From Prevotella sp. (GTDB lineage: Bacteria > Bacteroidota > Bacteroidia > Bacteroidales > Bacteroidaceae), in NCBI GenBank assembly GCA_017449495.1, contig JAFTFO010000035.1:1-64000 (forward strand): a stretch of DNA of 64,000 nucleotides, given 5' to 3'. The position numbers were made by a program, and so were the translations under genes. Under the pieces are notes generated by a model. The model had not been told where the DNA came from. It did not search any database and was given only the letters and a program-made list of their open reading frames with translations. Shown one piece after another: positions 28,041-36,181 of this stretch; position 1 is the first letter of the stretch; every line of letters begins with the position of its first letter.

Positions 28041-28391
28041 CTATAATAAATAAGGTGGCGCACGGGTGCCCGACAGGGTCGGCTTTCTTTGTGCAATACC
28101 GTTGCACAAGAAGAACAGTCCCTTTTGTTGAGGGCTGGTGGTAAAGACAATGGCCAGCAGGGTGGCCGGGATGACAGGACTGCTGAGGAATTGGCAGAGC
28201 ACACATTCGTGCACATCGTTGCCGGCAACGGTGAAGTGACCGGAATGATGCACGTGGTGGGCGCACTCTACACAGTCGGCAGCAGGGTTGGCGACAGGCT
28301 GGTGACGGTGCAACGAGGAAAGCGCCATCATCGATACGAATACCGACAATAGCCACCAAGCTGCGATGACTCTTTTGCTCTGTCTATTCAT
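28041..28391 (-). CDS. small Cys/His-rich membrane or exported protein
   Basis: The 116-residue product has a hydrophobic N-terminal helix (about 9-26). A metal-ligand-rich stretch follows with C40-x2-C43, H45, H46, H48, H49, H52, H61 and C63-x2-C66 (CVECAHHVHHSGHF then HECVLCQFL). A second hydrophobic segment lies at about 68-86. It resembles DUF2946-type small proteins found beside metal-uptake receptors, but I cannot fix the family. ATG 28391 is preferred; the frame continues upstream through the promoter region. It lies 55 bases before the His-rich TonB receptor on the same strand, so the two are probably one operon, perhaps a periplasmic metal-binding partner. Confidence 0.65.
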   Translation of the reverse strand: MNRQSKRVIAAWWLLSVFVSMMALSSLHRHQPVANPAADCVECAHHVHHSGHFTVAGNDVHECVLCQFLSSPVIPATLLAIVFTTSPQQKGLFFLCNGIAQRKPTLSGTRAPPYLL

Positions 28392-28400
28392 TTTCGGCTG

Positions 28401-28408
28401 CAAAATTA
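28401..28408 (-). promoter_or_regulatory. -7 box for the Cys/His protein and receptor
   Basis: The minus strand reads TAATTTTG ten bases before the ATG at 28391. It is divergent from the merR-type promoter. No metal-responsive palindrome is evident. Confidence 0.5.
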
Positions 28409-28450
28409 TAAAAAAACTTGGATAAACGATGTTATCTTTGGCTTTTTTTG

Positions 28451-28458
28451 TATCTTTG
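28451..28458 (+). promoter_or_regulatory. -7 box of the MerR-type regulator
   Basis: TATCTTTG at 28451-28458, about 19 bases before the ATG at 28477. A second partial copy (TATCTTTG) starts at 28432. Confidence 0.55.
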
Positions 28459-28476
28459 CACCAAAATATCATCGTT

Positions 28477-28827
28477 ATGGCACTGAATCTGAATAAAAAC
28501 CTCAAATTGTATTACTCCATTGGAGAAGTCGCAAAGATGTTTGATGTCAATGAGAGTACGCTTCGTTACTGGGAGCAGGAGTTCCCTTTCCTGAAGCCGA
28601 AGACCAGCGGACCGTCGAAGATCCGCCAGTATACGGAAAAGGATATCGAGCAGGTACGCCTGATCCATAACATGGTGAAGGTACGTGGTTTTAAGATTTC
28701 AGCGGCCAAGAAGATGATCAACGCCAACCGTAAGGGCGTTGAGAAGAAGGCTGAGGTTATCAGTTCTCTGAAGGATATCTGTGCGGAGCTGGTGGCAATG
28801 AAGAAGCAACTCGACTACTTGCAGTAG
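28477..28827 (+). CDS. MerR-family transcriptional regulator
   Basis: The 116-residue protein has a winged-helix MerR DNA-binding domain (about 9-78): YYSIGEVAKMFDVNESTLRYWEQEFPFLKPKTSGPSKIRQYTEKDIEQV. A short coiled helix ends LVAMKKQLDYLQ. It lacks a long C-terminal effector domain and metal-binding Cys, so it is a MerR-like regulator of the short type widespread in Bacteroidetes rather than a metal sensor. ATG 28477 is chosen because the longer frame from 28429 runs through the promoter. It is divergent from the metal-receptor pair, but its target is unknown. Its 3' end overlaps the convergent pectinesterase gene by 13 bases. Confidence 0.85.
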   Translation: MALNLNKNLKLYYSIGEVAKMFDVNESTLRYWEQEFPFLKPKTSGPSKIRQYTEKDIEQVRLIHNMVKVRGFKISAAKKMINANRKGVEKKAEVISSLKDICAELVAMKKQLDYLQ

Positions 28828-29816
28828 TCATCCCACTCGTTTTGGAGGTTGAATACAGAGGCAGGCGTAATCTGGTCGGCCTCTTTTTTCGTCAGTTGCC
28901 GACTCCAGGCAGCGCGTTTTTTTGTCGTGGCACCCTCTCCTCGGTTGTTGTACTCTAAGTAGCGGGCAGTCTGCTCGCGCTGTTTCTCCCAGTGGTGCCA
29001 GCCTTCGGGACGGATATGACGCCCCAGCTCACAGTTCATGAAGAGGGTGTAGCCATAGTCGCGCCAGGGACGGCCGAGGTACACTTGGTCCACTCCATCC
29101 GCAGCAATCAGGCGACAGTGGTTGAAGATATAGCCATAGGGCTGGTCTTTAGGTGTCGAGGCAGCGGTGACGTAGCTGTTGATGAGGCTCTCGATGGTGC
29201 AGTCCTCGAACCAGGCTGTCGACGGGCCGAAGATGAAGTCGGTAGTACCACAGATATAACAGCCCTTGAAATAGAGTCGTGTGCCTGCCACACCGGTATA
29301 GATCGTGTCCTGATGACCGATGATCCGGCAGTTCACCACCTTGATGCGATCGCCTTCGGTATGCAGTGAGACGGCCTGCCCCAGACGGGCGGAGTTGTTC
29401 TCGATGGTCAGGTTCTTCAGGGTGATATCGTTGCCTTCTATCTTCAGGGTATAGGTGCGGAAGGTGCCCATGGGCTGGAGGCGTGGCTCCGCCGTGCCTA
29501 AGAGCATCTTGATATTGGCGTGGTCGTCGTAGGTGATGATGGTCGTCTCAGCATCTTCGCCGCAGAGTTCGATATTCTGCAGCCACGAGGGGATGATAAG
29601 CTTTTCCTTATACGTACCTTTCTTTATATAGATCACCTTATGGTAGTCCATGAAAGCCCGGCACACCTCGATGGCCTCGTCTACGGTACGGAACTCGCCC
29701 GTGCCGTCTCTTGCCACGACGATGGTGTCTGGGTTATCATACTTTCCTGCTGCCGAGACGGCTGAGGGGAGGGTGATGAGGGCGAGAAGGGTGAGTAGAT
29801 TCTTGATAGGATTCAT
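28815..29816 (-). CDS. pectinesterase (carbohydrate esterase family 8)
   Basis: The 333-residue exported enzyme removes methyl esters from pectin. It has a signal peptide (ending VSAA near 23) and a right-handed beta-helix. Catalytic motifs are visible: GHQDTIYT (Gln and Asp), CGTTDFIFGPS (nucleophile Asp) and LGRPWRDYG (Arg). Length fits CE8 domains. Oddly, it follows the stringent-response gene with a gap of only four bases, at the end of the parAB-rsh operon, while no other pectin gene is in the window. Confidence 0.93.
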   Translation of the reverse strand: MNPIKNLLTLLALITLPSAVSAAGKYDNPDTIVVARDGTGEFRTVDEAIEVCRAFMDYHKVIYIKKGTYKEKLIIPSWLQNIELCGEDAETTIITYDDHANIKMLLGTAEPRLQPMGTFRTYTLKIEGNDITLKNLTIENNSARLGQAVSLHTEGDRIKVVNCRIIGHQDTIYTGVAGTRLYFKGCYICGTTDFIFGPSTAWFEDCTIESLINSYVTAASTPKDQPYGYIFNHCRLIAADGVDQVYLGRPWRDYGYTLFMNCELGRHIRPEGWHHWEKQREQTARYLEYNNRGEGATTKKRAAWSRQLTKKEADQITPASVFNLQNEWDDYCK

Positions 29817-29820
29817 ATAA

Positions 29821-32085
29821 CTATAGGATTTCAGATATTTCCTTCAGGTCGGCGACGGCCTTGAGATTGTTGACAATGCTCTTCACATCCTCTCTGTCAT
29901 GGACGCGCAGCTCGATGCTGCCATCGAAGATACCATCTTCACAGGTGATCGTCACCTTGTGGATGTTGACGTTCATCTGGGAAGAGATGATCTGTGTGAT
30001 CTCGTTGAGCATGCCTACACGGTCGATGCCGCCTAAGCGAATGGTAGCGTCGAAATAGAGAATCTTGTGCATGTCCCACTTGATGTCGATGATGCGGTTG
30101 CCGAAGCTGGTCTTGAGCTTGGCAGCAACAGGACAGTTGCGCTTGTGGATCTCTATCTGGTTCTTATTGTTGATATAGCCTAAGGCATCATCGCCGGGGA
30201 TGGGATGACAGCAACTGGCGAACTTAAACTGGTTGATGTTCTCCTCGCTGATGTAGATGGGTTTCTTGCGATTGAACTTCTCCGGCACGATGAAGAGGTC
30301 CTGTTTGTGGCTTTCCTCTTTCTTCTTCTTTCCGACAAAGGGCACGAACTTGCGCCAGCCTGTACTCTCCGTACTCTTATTCTTGCCACTCAACTCGTCC
30401 AGATCCTTGTCGCCCAGGATGACGATCTTCTCGCCGAGTGCCTGATAGAACTCATTGCGCTTGCTGTAGTCATGGAACTCCGCCAGACGGTCTGCCAGTG
30501 CAAGACTGGGCTCGTGGTGGTTCTTCTCGAGGAAAGCGTTCAGTATCTCCTCACCCTTGCGCTGCACCTCTCTGTTGTCGCGACGCAGGATGGCCTGGAT
30601 CTTGGCCTTGGCCTTGGCCGTGGAGACGAAGTTGATCCATGCCGGACTGACGTGCTGTGACTTCGATGTGAGGATCTCCACCTGGTCACCGCTCTTCAGC
30701 TTATGGCTCAGGGGCACCAGCTTGTGGTTGACCTTGGCGCCGATACAGTGGCTGCCGAGGAAGGTGTGAATGGAGAAGGCGAAGTCGAGCGCCGTACAGT
30801 CGGCGGGCAGCGTCCGGATCTCTCCCTTCGGCGTGAATACGAAGATCTCACTGGCGAAGAGGTTCAGCTTAATGGTGTCGAGGAAATCCATGGCATCGGG
30901 CTGGGGATCGTCAAGGATCTCCTTGATTGTGCGCAGCCAGTCGTTCAACTCGTTCTCGTCCTCCGTGTACTCCTCTTCCACGCCATCCTTGTATTTCCAG
31001 TGGGCGGCAAAGCCTTGTTCTGCCACCTCGTCCATACGGTCTGAGCGTATCTGTACTTCGATCCATCGGCCTTGCTTCGACATCAGCGTGACGTGCAGGG
31101 CCTGATAACCATTGGCCTTCGGCTGCGAGAGCCAGTCACGCAGACGGTCTGGGTGCGACTTGTAGATCTGCGAGATGGCGACGTAGATCTTGAAACACTC
31201 GTTGATCTCCTCTTCCCTGACCTTAGGCGTGAAGATGATGCGCACGGCCAGGATGTCATAGATCTCCTCGAAGGTGACGTGCTTGTTCTGCATCTTGTTC
31301 CAGATAGAGTAGGGACTCTTGACGCGTTCCTTAATCTCGTACTGGATGCCCATCTTATCCATCGCCTCCTTGATGGGAGCCGTGAACTGGTCGAAGAGCT
31401 CATGACGGGAGGCGTGGGTAGACTCCAGCTTGGTCTCGATATTGGCATATTCGGTGGGATGCTCGAACTTAAAGCTGAGGTTCTCCAGTTCCGACTTGAT
31501 CTTATTCAGTCCTAAGCGGTTGGCCAACGGGGCATAGATATAGAGCGTCTCACCGGCAATCTTGTATTGTTTGTTGGCGGGCTGGGAGTCCAGCGTCCGC
31601 ATGTTGTGCAGACGATCGCAGATCTTAATGAGGATGACGCGGATGTCATCGCTCATCGTCAGTAGCAACTTCTTGAAGTTCTCTGCCTGGGCAGAGGCTT
31701 GCTCGCCGAAGATTCCACCGCTGATCTTGGTCAGGCCATCGACAATCTGGGCAATCTTTGCACCGAAGATGTTCTCGATATCCTCAACGGTATAGTCTGT
31801 GTCTTCGACAACGTCGTGCAGGAGTGCCGAGCAGATGCTCGTTGAACCGAGGCCTATCTCCGAGCAGGCAATCTGTGCAACGGCGATGGGGTGCATGATG
31901 TAAGGCTCGCCAGAGAGTCGGCGAACGCCCTTGTGGGCTTGACGTGCAAAGTTAAAGGCCTTGGTGATGAGGTCTACTTTCTTACGGTGACGCGAGTTGA
32001 TATAGTCACTCAACAGTTTCTCGAACGCCTCGTTGATGAGCTTGTCATCAGCCTCTTCTTGTAGTCTAAGCTCTTCCTCTGCCAT
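29821..32085 (-). CDS. bifunctional (p)ppGpp synthetase/hydrolase (Rsh)
   Basis: The 754-residue RelA/SpoT homologue makes and breaks the alarmone (p)ppGpp. The HD hydrolase domain has GEPYIMHPIAVAQI and ALLHDVVEDTDYT (HD pair intact, so hydrolase-competent). The synthetase has RVKSPYSIWNKMQNK, DILAVRIIF and a GYQALHVTL motif. A TGS domain (IFVFTPKGEIRTLPADCTALDFAF), a conserved Cys region (FASCCHPIPGDD) and an ACT domain follow. Length is normal. It lies 30 bases after the mltD-like gene. Confidence 0.95.
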   Translation of the reverse strand: MAEEELRLQEEADDKLINEAFEKLLSDYINSRHRKKVDLITKAFNFARQAHKGVRRLSGEPYIMHPIAVAQIACSEIGLGSTSICSALLHDVVEDTDYTVEDIENIFGAKIAQIVDGLTKISGGIFGEQASAQAENFKKLLLTMSDDIRVILIKICDRLHNMRTLDSQPANKQYKIAGETLYIYAPLANRLGLNKIKSELENLSFKFEHPTEYANIETKLESTHASRHELFDQFTAPIKEAMDKMGIQYEIKERVKSPYSIWNKMQNKHVTFEEIYDILAVRIIFTPKVREEEINECFKIYVAISQIYKSHPDRLRDWLSQPKANGYQALHVTLMSKQGRWIEVQIRSDRMDEVAEQGFAAHWKYKDGVEEEYTEDENELNDWLRTIKEILDDPQPDAMDFLDTIKLNLFASEIFVFTPKGEIRTLPADCTALDFAFSIHTFLGSHCIGAKVNHKLVPLSHKLKSGDQVEILTSKSQHVSPAWINFVSTAKAKAKIQAILRRDNREVQRKGEEILNAFLEKNHHEPSLALADRLAEFHDYSKRNEFYQALGEKIVILGDKDLDELSGKNKSTESTGWRKFVPFVGKKKKEESHKQDLFIVPEKFNRKKPIYISEENINQFKFASCCHPIPGDDALGYINNKNQIEIHKRNCPVAAKLKTSFGNRIIDIKWDMHKILYFDATIRLGGIDRVGMLNEITQIISSQMNVNIHKVTITCEDGIFDGSIELRVHDREDVKSIVNNLKAVADLKEISEIL

Positions 32086-32115
32086 AACCTTTCACTCAAC
32101 ACAATTCAATACTCC

Positions 32116-33603
32116 TTATCTGACTCTGATCTTCTTGCCTGCCTGGATGTTGTTACCCTTGAGACCATTCAGCTTACGAAGCTTGGCAACGGTGGTGCCA
32201 TTGCGCTTGGCAATCTGCGACAGGGTCTGTCCGCGCTGGATGGTGACAGAACTGCCACCTCTCGACGATCTCGCTGCCCTGGCTCCACGACGTGAGTTGC
32301 GGGCTGAGCGACGGCTGTATCGGCCGTTTCTCTTGCTGTAGGATCCACGACTGCGGGAGAAGGTGGGCTGGTCGTCGTTGACATCCACCACCAGGCGCTT
32401 CGTCAGCAGTTCACTGGCACGATAGTTATAGATCGAGTCTTCATTGTCGATGAACTTGCCCGTATCGGCCAGTGGCATACGGATTGCACAAGGCTTGGTG
32501 TTACCCGGCACAATGTCACGGCGGTATTCAGGGTTCAGCGAGCGCAACAGGTCGGCATCAGTGCCGATGACACCTGCTATCTGTTCCAGATGTACGTCAC
32601 GATGTACCATCACCGTATCGCTCTGGGCTGGCAGACGGGTGGTCATCGGACAGATATTGTGCTCGCAGTAGTACGTCATGATATAGTTGGCGGCGATGAA
32701 GGCCGGCACATAACCACGGGTCTCTGCCGGCAGATAGGGATAGATCTGCCAGTAGTCCTTGTCGGCAGCTGTCAGTAGCCCGTCCTCCTGTGTGCGGCCA
32801 GAGGCAGCACGGTAGCGGCGGATGGCTTTGTTGATATTCTCTGGTCCACAGTTATAGGCGGCAATCACAAGGTTCCAGTCACCGAAGATCCTATAGAGGT
32901 CACGCAGATAGCGGGCTGCGGCATAAGACGACTTGACAGGGTCGCGACGCTCGTCGACGAGGGAGTTGACCTCCAGACCGTACTGCTTGCCTGTTCCCAG
33001 CATGAACTGCCATAGTCCTGTGGCACCAGCCCGTGACACGGCCTTCGGGTTCAGTGCCGATTCGATGATAGGCAGGTATTTCAGTTCGAGGGGCAGCTGA
33101 TAGGCTTCCAGGGCTTCTTCGAAGATGGGGATATAGAAGTTGGCAGCCCCCAGCATGTAACTGACGGAGTAGCGCAACCGTCCACTATACCGGTCGATGA
33201 ATCGCTGGACAATATCGTTATAGGCGAGCTCCATGACAGAGGGGATGCGGCTGAGGCGTTCGATATAGACCTCCTTCGGATAGGTGGGATTCTCATTCTT
33301 CATCTCACAGTCGCCCGGCGACAGGTAGGCCTTCGACATGTAGAGGTTGAGCAGGCTGTCGAGGTCATAGGTCATGGCTTCAGGGAACTCGATGACTTCC
33401 TCGTTGCCCTCCTCGTCTGTGACGGCAAACTCGTCCTCACTCAGTTCATCTGTGCTCTCTTCTTCATCTTCTTCATCCTCTTCTTCACTCTCTGCTTCGA
33501 TGTCTTCTTCTGTCGGAATGTCAGTATTGACGACTTGTGCATTCAGGCCGAGGTTCCATCCCAGGAAAGCGGCAACGAGGATTATCATTAGTTTTTTCTT
33601 CAT
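32116..33603 (-). CDS. MltD-like lytic transglycosylase with LysM
   Basis: The 495-residue exported enzyme cleaves peptidoglycan glycan strands. It has a signal peptide (ending LNAQ near 22), then a very acidic stretch (about 27-60, e.g. EAESEEEDEEDEEES). The GH23 transglycosylase domain has LKYLPIIESALNPKAVSRAG with the catalytic Glu, ATGLWQFMLGTGKQYGL and NLVIAAYNCGPENI. A basic Arg/Ser-rich linker (RRSARNSRRGARAARSS) precedes one C-terminal LysM repeat (VTIQRGQTLSQIAKRNGTTV). The charge contrast between acidic N-terminus and basic linker is notable. Confidence 0.92.
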   Translation of the reverse strand: MKKKLMIILVAAFLGWNLGLNAQVVNTDIPTEEDIEAESEEEDEEDEEESTDELSEDEFAVTDEEGNEEVIEFPEAMTYDLDSLLNLYMSKAYLSPGDCEMKNENPTYPKEVYIERLSRIPSVMELAYNDIVQRFIDRYSGRLRYSVSYMLGAANFYIPIFEEALEAYQLPLELKYLPIIESALNPKAVSRAGATGLWQFMLGTGKQYGLEVNSLVDERRDPVKSSYAAARYLRDLYRIFGDWNLVIAAYNCGPENINKAIRRYRAASGRTQEDGLLTAADKDYWQIYPYLPAETRGYVPAFIAANYIMTYYCEHNICPMTTRLPAQSDTVMVHRDVHLEQIAGVIGTDADLLRSLNPEYRRDIVPGNTKPCAIRMPLADTGKFIDNEDSIYNYRASELLTKRLVVDVNDDQPTFSRSRGSYSKRNGRYSRRSARNSRRGARAARSSRGGSSVTIQRGQTLSQIAKRNGTTVAKLRKLNGLKGNNIQAGKKIRVR

Positions 33604-33644
33604 TCTTTATCTAGTTTTACTTTTGATTTTTACTTTTTTACCTT

Positions 33645-34319
33645 TTAAAAGTTCAGGCTGCATTGCAGTCCTATTGACGAAGCATCCAGTGGGTTGTTGG
33701 ATGAACGGTTGTTGAGTATCGTCGGCTCCACCCTCAGACTCAGGTCGTCGGATATGTCAAACTCGGACAACTCTGCGTCCACATAGGCATCGATGACCGA
33801 TAGCGCATAGACGCCTACCATCACAAAGAAGCTCAGGTCGCGCCAGCGTCTGAATTTGTCCTTACGCTTCTTGAAGATATCTTTATATCGGTCCTCATTT
33901 GAAGAGGTGATCTGCACACCCAGATGCAGGAACTGGTTGTAGCTCTGTGTGCCGGGATCATTGTCCATCAGGTCCAGATAGGCCTGTGAATAGTCCTTGT
34001 ACATCGTGTTGTTCCAGTTCATGGCATACAGACAACCGATGAATCCACCATACACGATGGGCAGTTTCCAGTATTTGCGATTGTATATCTGTCCCCCTCC
34101 GGGGATGACGAGGGCCAGCCACAGGGCCCTTTGGGGATTGGGACGCCACGTTGACCAGTCTTGTTTCAACGCTTTCTTCTCGCTGAATGTGGTGTCTGCG
34201 ACGACGGAGAGACTGTCGAACTTTGTGACGTCCAGACTGTCGCTGTCGTAACGGTCCTGTGCCTTGATCTGTTGGGTGCCTGTACCAAACAGCAGACAGA
34301 CAGCAATCAGTATGTACAT
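33645..34319 (-). CDS. DUF5683 protein
   Basis: About 224 residues with a signal peptide (ending IKAQ). The family signature is visible as WRPNPQRALWLALVIPGGGQIYNRKYWKLPIVYGGF (quoted here as a segment near 50-85, in two parts: PNPQRALWLALVIPGGGQ and IYNRKYWKLPIVYGG). Hydrophobic segments follow near 85-95 and 155-175. Function is unknown; in Bacteroidetes the gene sits between parB and the mltD-like gene, as here. ATG 34319 is preferred to an in-frame GTG at 34334, which lies in GA-rich repeat-like sequence. Confidence 0.8.
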   Translation of the reverse strand: MYILIAVCLLFGTGTQQIKAQDRYDSDSLDVTKFDSLSVVADTTFSEKKALKQDWSTWRPNPQRALWLALVIPGGGQIYNRKYWKLPIVYGGFIGCLYAMNWNNTMYKDYSQAYLDLMDNDPGTQSYNQFLHLGVQITSSNEDRYKDIFKKRKDKFRRWRDLSFFVMVGVYALSVIDAYVDAELSEFDISDDLSLRVEPTILNNRSSNNPLDASSIGLQCSLNF

Positions 34320-34347
34320 TCTCTCACGCCTCACCTCTTGTTCCTTA

Positions 34348-35268
34348 CTAATTCTTGATCTTGTCGATGATGTTCATCACATGTTCCAGCTCGTCCTCAT
34401 TGGCAAACGGGATGCTGATCTTACCCTTGCCCTGAGGAGAGCAGGTCATCTGCACCTTTACCTTGAAGAGGTCTGACAGACGATCACGCAGGATGCTGTA
34501 TTCCAGTGACAGCTGTGAGTCGGACTTCTTGACGGTCTGGATGCTCTCACCATTCTTCAGCTTCTGCACCATCTCCTCCACCTTTCTCACAGAGTAGCCG
34601 TTGCGCTGTACCTCCTTGAATAGCTTGAGTTGTGTCGACGGACTGTCGATGGCCAATAGTGCACGGGCATGTCCCATGTCGATATCCTTATTCTTCAGGG
34701 CTATCTGAATCTGTGCAGGCAGTTTCAACAGACGCATGTAGTTGGTGATAGACGTACGGCTCTTGCCGATACGGGCGGAGATCCGTTCCTGGGTCATTCC
34801 CGTCGTCTCCGACAGATGCTGGTATGCCAGGGCAATCTCAATGGGGTTCAGGTCTTCACGCTGGATGTTCTCCACCAGCGCCATCTCCATCACCTTCTCA
34901 TCTTCTGCCGTACGGATATAGGCAGGGATGGAGGTGAGTCCGGCCAGCTGTGCGGCTCTCCAGCGGCGTTCACCGGCGATGATCTGGTAGTCGTTCTCTC
35001 CCATCTGCCTGAGGGTGACAGGCGTGATAAGGCCGATCTCCCGGATGCTGGCAGCCAACTCTTGCAATGCTGCTTCGTCGAAGTCTGTTCGTGGTTGATT
35101 AGGATTGGGCGAGATCATACTGAGGGCGATCTCACTCAGGTTGGACGAGCCTTGGGCGTGGACATCACTCGTGTCTATCAGGGCGTCGAGTCCGCGTCCC
35201 TTCCCAGTGCCGATGTTGTCCAGACCGCGTCCGAGGACATTACGGTCATATTTCTTCTTAACAGCCAT
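34348..35268 (-). CDS. parB: chromosome-partitioning protein ParB
   Basis: The 306-residue protein binds parS and loads SMC. The N-terminal RGLDNIGTGKGRGLDALI is ParA-interacting. The CTPase/ParB box has ITPVTLRQMGENDYQIIAGE, RRWRAAQLAGL and VENIQREDLNPIEIA. The HTH is MTQERISARIGKSRTSITNYMRLL, followed by a dimerisation domain. It is 12 bases downstream of parA. No parS-like site was found by eye in the window. Confidence 0.95.
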   Translation of the reverse strand: MAVKKKYDRNVLGRGLDNIGTGKGRGLDALIDTSDVHAQGSSNLSEIALSMISPNPNQPRTDFDEAALQELAASIREIGLITPVTLRQMGENDYQIIAGERRWRAAQLAGLTSIPAYIRTAEDEKVMEMALVENIQREDLNPIEIALAYQHLSETTGMTQERISARIGKSRTSITNYMRLLKLPAQIQIALKNKDIDMGHARALLAIDSPSTQLKLFKEVQRNGYSVRKVEEMVQKLKNGESIQTVKKSDSQLSLEYSILRDRLSDLFKVKVQMTCSPQGKGKISIPFANEDELEHVMNIIDKIKN

Positions 35269-35280
35269 ATGGTTATAGGT

Positions 35281-36045
35281 TTATTTGTTTTTGTGAATGA
35301 TTTCACGAGCTAAGGCGAGGTGGTTCTTCGCTCCAGTAGATTCTGCATCGTAGAGGATGACGGGCAGACCGTGGCTCGGGCTCTCCGACAGTTTGACGTT
35401 ACGCTGGATGACGGTCTTGAATACCAGCTCCTGGAAGTGGCGCTTCACCTCATCGTAGATCTGGTTGGCCAGACGCAGACGGCTGTCATACATCGTCAGC
35501 AAGAACCCCTCGATCTCCAACTGCGGGTTCAGCTTGTTCTTGATGATCTTGATGGTGTTCAGCAGTTTGCTGATACCTTCGAGGGCGAAGTACTCACACT
35601 GCACGGGGATGATGACGGAGTCGGCTGCCGTCAGCGCATTGACGGTAATAAGCCCCAGCGACGGCGAACAGTCGATGAGGATATAATCGTAATCCTTTCT
35701 TACAGGCTCAAGGACCTGCTTCAGGATCTTTTCTCGGTTTTCCAGGTTCAGCATCTCTATCTCTGCACCAACCAGGTCGATGTGGCTGGGGATGATGTCC
35801 AGTCCGTCGATGTCTGTCGTATAGATGGCATCCCTGACATCAGACTTATTGATGATACACTCATAGATGGAACTCTCTACTTCCGTGATATCAACACCCA
35901 GTCCACTGGAGGCATTGGCCTGCGGGTCAGCGTCTACTACCAAGACGGTCTTTTCCAGAGTGGCGAGTGAGGCTGCCAGATTAATGGTGGTTGTGGTCTT
36001 GCCCACGCCGCCCTTCTGGTTTGCTAATGCTATTATTTTACTCAT
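35281..36045 (-). CDS. parA: chromosome-partitioning ATPase ParA
   Basis: The 254-residue ATPase has a deviant Walker A (NQKGGVGKTTTTINLAASLA) near the N-terminus, Walker A' VDADPQANASSG, and Walker B YILIDCSPSLGLIT. It positions the origin with ParB. It is the first gene of the operon parA-parB-DUF5683-mltD-rsh-pectinesterase. The promoter box lies in the left arm of a 21-bp inverted repeat shared with divergent surE. Confidence 0.96.
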   Translation of the reverse strand: MSKIIALANQKGGVGKTTTTINLAASLATLEKTVLVVDADPQANASSGLGVDITEVESSIYECIINKSDVRDAIYTTDIDGLDIIPSHIDLVGAEIEMLNLENREKILKQVLEPVRKDYDYILIDCSPSLGLITVNALTAADSVIIPVQCEYFALEGISKLLNTIKIIKNKLNPQLEIEGFLLTMYDSRLRLANQIYDEVKRHFQELVFKTVIQRNVKLSESPSHGLPVILYDAESTGAKNHLALAREIIHKNK

Positions 36046-36092
36046 CTTAATTTCTGATAATCCTTACTTATATATATTGTCCTAAAAAAGAA

Positions 36093-36113
36093 ATTTGACT
36101 GCAAAGTTACAAA
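36093..36113. repeat. inverted repeat, left arm (parA promoter)
   Basis: This 21-bp arm is the exact reverse complement of 36149-36169. It holds the parA -7 box (minus-strand TAACTTTG at 36109-36102) and the following CAGTCAAAT, so both promoter and early leader are duplicated in mirror image. Confidence 0.85.
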
Positions 36114-36148
36114 ATTATTGGGAATTAGGGATGAGGAATTAGGAATTA

Positions 36149-36169
36149 TTTGTAACTTTGCAGTCAAAT
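36149..36169. repeat. inverted repeat, right arm (surE promoter)
   Basis: Exact 21-bp inverse of 36093-36113, with TAACTTTG at 36153-36160 followed by CAGTCAAAT. The surE ATG is 13 bases downstream. The 35-base spacer contains GGAATTAGG-type repeats. Confidence 0.85.
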
Positions 36170-36181
36170 CATTGATATTTT

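Noticed and set aside
28477-28827. Metal-sensing MerR controlling the divergent receptor pair
   Set aside because: The protein lacks the C-terminal Cys/His ligands of CueR, ZntR or MerR and belongs to a short general type.
34348-36045. parS site near parAB
   Set aside because: No GTTTCACGTGAAAC-like or similar perfect 14-16 bp palindrome was found by eye.
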